Position numbers and translations under genes: made by a program
Notes under the pieces: model-generated
What the model was told of the DNA's origin: nothing
What the model saw: the letters and a program-made list of their open reading frames with translations, nothing else
The model's database searches: none
Part shown: positions 62,738-64,000 of the stretch, piece after piece
Numbering within the stretch: the first letter of the stretch is position 1
Layout: the number at the start of each line of letters is the position of its first letter
DNA from: JBKCUK01 sp046318415
GTDB lineage: Bacteria > Pseudomonadota > Alphaproteobacteria > Caedimonadales > Caedimonadaceae
Assembly: GCA_046318415.1 (NCBI GenBank)
Contig: JBKCUK010000004.1
Coordinates: 165,775 to 229,774, forward strand
DNA: 64,000 bases
Reading direction: 5' to 3'

Positions 62738-63448
62738 ATGTCGGTTTTATTACTTCTTCATGGGGGAATGCAGGGTGGGTGGTGTTGGGAGAGGCTGTGC
62801 CCTCATCTTGAGGCCCATGGTCACAGCGTCCTTACCCCCTGTTTAGAAGGCCAAGGAACAAAGGCGCATCTGCATGCACCAGGGGTCAGCCTCTCAAGGC
62901 ACATTGAAGAGGTCATTACGCTTATGGATGATCTTTCTCTACAAGACGTTATTCTTGTGGGGCACAGTTATGGGGGAATGGTGGCCACGGGGGTTGCGGA
63001 TCAAAGACCCCATCTTATTCAGCAAATTCTCTATTTAGATGCCGTTGTGGCGCTGCCTGGTCAAAGCATGTCGACGGCTATTTTCCCCGAAGTTTGGCAG
63101 GTGCTTCTTGATAAGGCGAACGCGGAAGGCGAGGGTTGGCAGGTTCCTGCAATGCATTTTGAAGAATATGGTTTCGAAACCGAAGCAGATCGCGCATTTG
63201 CGGTAGGTAAATCGACGCCTCAATCCATGGCGTGCTTTACCGAAGCTTTGTTCTATGATCCAAGCCTCCATCAAAAAATTACCTCCCGTTATGTTCACTG
63301 CCGTAGGAGCATTTTTTTAAACAACATGATCAGTCGTTGTGAGGATATGGGCATTCCAGTGGACGAAGTTGAGGCGGGTCATTTTTTAATGATTGAGGCG
63401 CCCGAGTTCTTGGCAACCTATTTGATGGATCATCTGTCGCAGCGATGA
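62738..63448 (+). CDS. Alpha/beta hydrolase, EstC/hydroxynitrile-lyase-like
   Basis: A 236-aa hydrolase close to the plant methylesterase/hydroxynitrile lyase class: VLLLHGGMQGGWCWERL near the N-terminus, ILVGHSYGGMVATGVAD with the nucleophile serine, YLDAVVALPGQS and the C-terminal histidine in EAGHFLMIEAPEFLATYL. The start is ATG 62738, which has AAAGGA nine bases upstream; an ATG three codons earlier would directly abut that site. The substrate is unknown, and no operon partner is seen. Confidence 0.86.
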   Translation: MSVLLLLHGGMQGGWCWERLCPHLEAHGHSVLTPCLEGQGTKAHLHAPGVSLSRHIEEVITLMDDLSLQDVILVGHSYGGMVATGVADQRPHLIQQILYLDAVVALPGQSMSTAIFPEVWQVLLDKANAEGEGWQVPAMHFEEYGFETEADRAFAVGKSTPQSMACFTEALFYDPSLHQKITSRYVHCRRSIFLNNMISRCEDMGIPVDEVEAGHFLMIEAPEFLATYLMDHLSQR

Positions 63449-63454
63449 GGGATA

Positions 63455-63507
63455 CACTCTTTGTTCGTCACCCGCGAGGAGGACGCGAGTCCGACGCGGC
63501 AATTCAC
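63455..63507. repeat. Dispersed repeat family B, copy 1
   Basis: CACTCTTTGTTCGTCA (63455-63470) followed by CGCGAGGAGGACGCG and a CGCGGCAATTCA end. The same 16-bp start and a similar body recur at 63824. The body matches the widespread proteobacterial pattern of GTCATTGCGAGGAGC-like palindromic repeats. Confidence 0.65.
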
Positions 63508-63546
63508 AGCTGCTCATCGCTTTAACTGTTGTAGCAAAGAAGGAAT

Positions 63547-63626
63547 AACAGCCTGGATCCCCGCCTTCGCGGGGATGACAAGGTAGGCAGGCAAGATAAC
63601 GGTGCAGGAGGAACGCTCAAGGACTC
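63547..63626. repeat. Dispersed repeat family A, copy 1
   Basis: About 80 bp beginning AACAGCCTGGATCC, containing the palindrome GATCCCCGCC-N-GCGGGGATGACA, then AAGGTAGGCAGG and GGTGCAGGAGGAACGCTC. A near-identical direct copy lies at 63915-63997. Confidence 0.8.
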
Positions 63627-63694
63627 TTCCTATCATTCCAGCACGTTTATTGAGTGACCCTGCGGCTCTTACAGTCCATAAAGCTCCTTTTCTG

Positions 63695-63719
63695 TCATCC
63701 CCGCGCAGGCGGGGATCCA
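63695..63719. repeat. Family A palindrome core, inverted
   Basis: TCATCCCCGCGCAGGCGGGG followed by ATCCA is the reverse complement of the core in the two flanking direct copies. Confidence 0.75.
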
Positions 63720-63730
63720 CTCATCAGCAG

Positions 63731-63770
63731 CCTGGATCACCACGCTCGGTGCCCTCGCTCGCGATGACGA
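63731..63770. repeat. Mixed family A/B element
   Basis: Begins CCTGGATCACCACGCTCGG like family A and ends GCTCGCGATGACGA like the family B palindromes, so it appears to be a hybrid or degenerate element. Confidence 0.5.
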
Positions 63771-63823
63771 GGGTGTTCAAGGTGCCGACAGACGCCATGG
63801 CAAGAGGGGGTGTAGGGCGCGTG

Positions 63824-63880
63824 CACTCTTTGTTCGTCATTACGAGGAGGCCATTGGCCAGCGTGGCAATCCATGGATGC
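63824..63880. repeat. Dispersed repeat family B, copy 2
   Basis: Starts with the same CACTCTTTGTTCGTCA as copy 1, then ATTACGAGGAGG, GCCATTGGCC dyad-like centre and CGTGGCAATCCATGG. Confidence 0.65.
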
Positions 63881-63914
63881 CTCACCCTTACACCAGTCTG
63901 GCAGGTTAATGAAG

Positions 63915-63997
63915 AACAGCCTGGATCCCCGCCTGCGCGGGGATGACAAGGTAGGCAGGCAAGATAACAACGGTGCAGGAGGAACGCTCAAGGACTC
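63915..63997. repeat. Dispersed repeat family A, copy 2
   Basis: Direct copy of 63547-63626 with a 3-base insertion (AAC) and a GC change in the palindrome centre. It runs close to the window end. The 63449-64000 stretch holds no supportable gene; it consists of these repeats plus connecting sequence. Confidence 0.8.
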
Positions 63998-64000
63998 CTC

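Noticed and set aside
63449..64000. Possible CRISPR array
   Set aside because: The repeats are too few, differ in length and orientation, and lack even spacers; no cas genes are near.

Overview
The window is 64 kb of a gene-dense chromosome of roughly even base composition by eye, and it most likely comes from an alphaproteobacterium. The pointers are a C4-type 5-aminolevulinate synthase (hemA), a coxB-coxA pair, a BamF-like (DUF3035) lipoprotein, an ELM1-family protein, a YggT-FolD pair, a malic enzyme/phosphotransacetylase fusion and a NagD-like HAD phosphatase of the TIGR01459 type. Two secreted proteins with eukaryote-like features (a Sel1-repeat protein carrying a c-Myc-like nuclear localisation motif, and an F-box-like/leucine-rich-repeat protein) suggest a host-associated organism, perhaps related to Holosporales. 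That placement is inference. No phage, CRISPR array or complete insertion sequence was seen.

Layout. 0-7.6 kb: respiratory and housekeeping genes (coxA partial, coxB, a secreted alpha/beta hydrolase, thiolase, yggT, folD, a CDGSH protein, rnhA). 7.8-11.8 kb: the giant secreted Sel1-repeat protein. 11.9-17.3 kb: hemA, xseA, a thioredoxin-TPR protein, a LON-domain protein, a Trm112-like protein and a cation efflux protein. 17.3-22.5 kb: a small lipoprotein, a compact minus-strand cassette (aspartate/glutamate racemase, periplasmic amino-acid binding protein, dicarboxylate/amino-acid symporter), a HAD phosphatase and a BPL_N-type protein. 22.4-26.4 kb: maeB-mgtE and tRNA-Leu(GAG). 26.4-30.1 kb: a LysR regulator with two tandem MFS transporters.

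30.1-31.6 kb is the least ordinary stretch. It is AT-rich and holds a chain of RNA hairpins ending in a very strong terminator, a LysR-type dyad, two (perhaps three) tiny hydrophobic ORFs and about 500 bp of apparently non-coding DNA, and it ends in a good promoter for the nfu gene.

31.6-45.2 kb is mainly a plus-strand housekeeping block: nfu, a cell-wall glucosaminidase, lipB, then (after minus-strand greA-elm1) ileS-lspA-bamF-M16-M16-pgi-mutL with mostly 4-bp overlaps. 45.2-54.9 kb is minus-strand: cytochrome c, yejABEF peptide importer and uvrB as an overlapping series, preceded by rmuC. 55-59.1 kb: a NupC-type nucleoside transporter, a KimA-like APC permease and xth. 59.3-64 kb: the F-box/LRR protein, tRNA-Leu(UAA), a protein with a degenerate GGDEF domain, two alpha/beta hydrolases and a terminal cluster of dispersed palindromic repeats.

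All calls rest on reading translated motifs and gene context. No database search, folding program or base-composition calculation was run.
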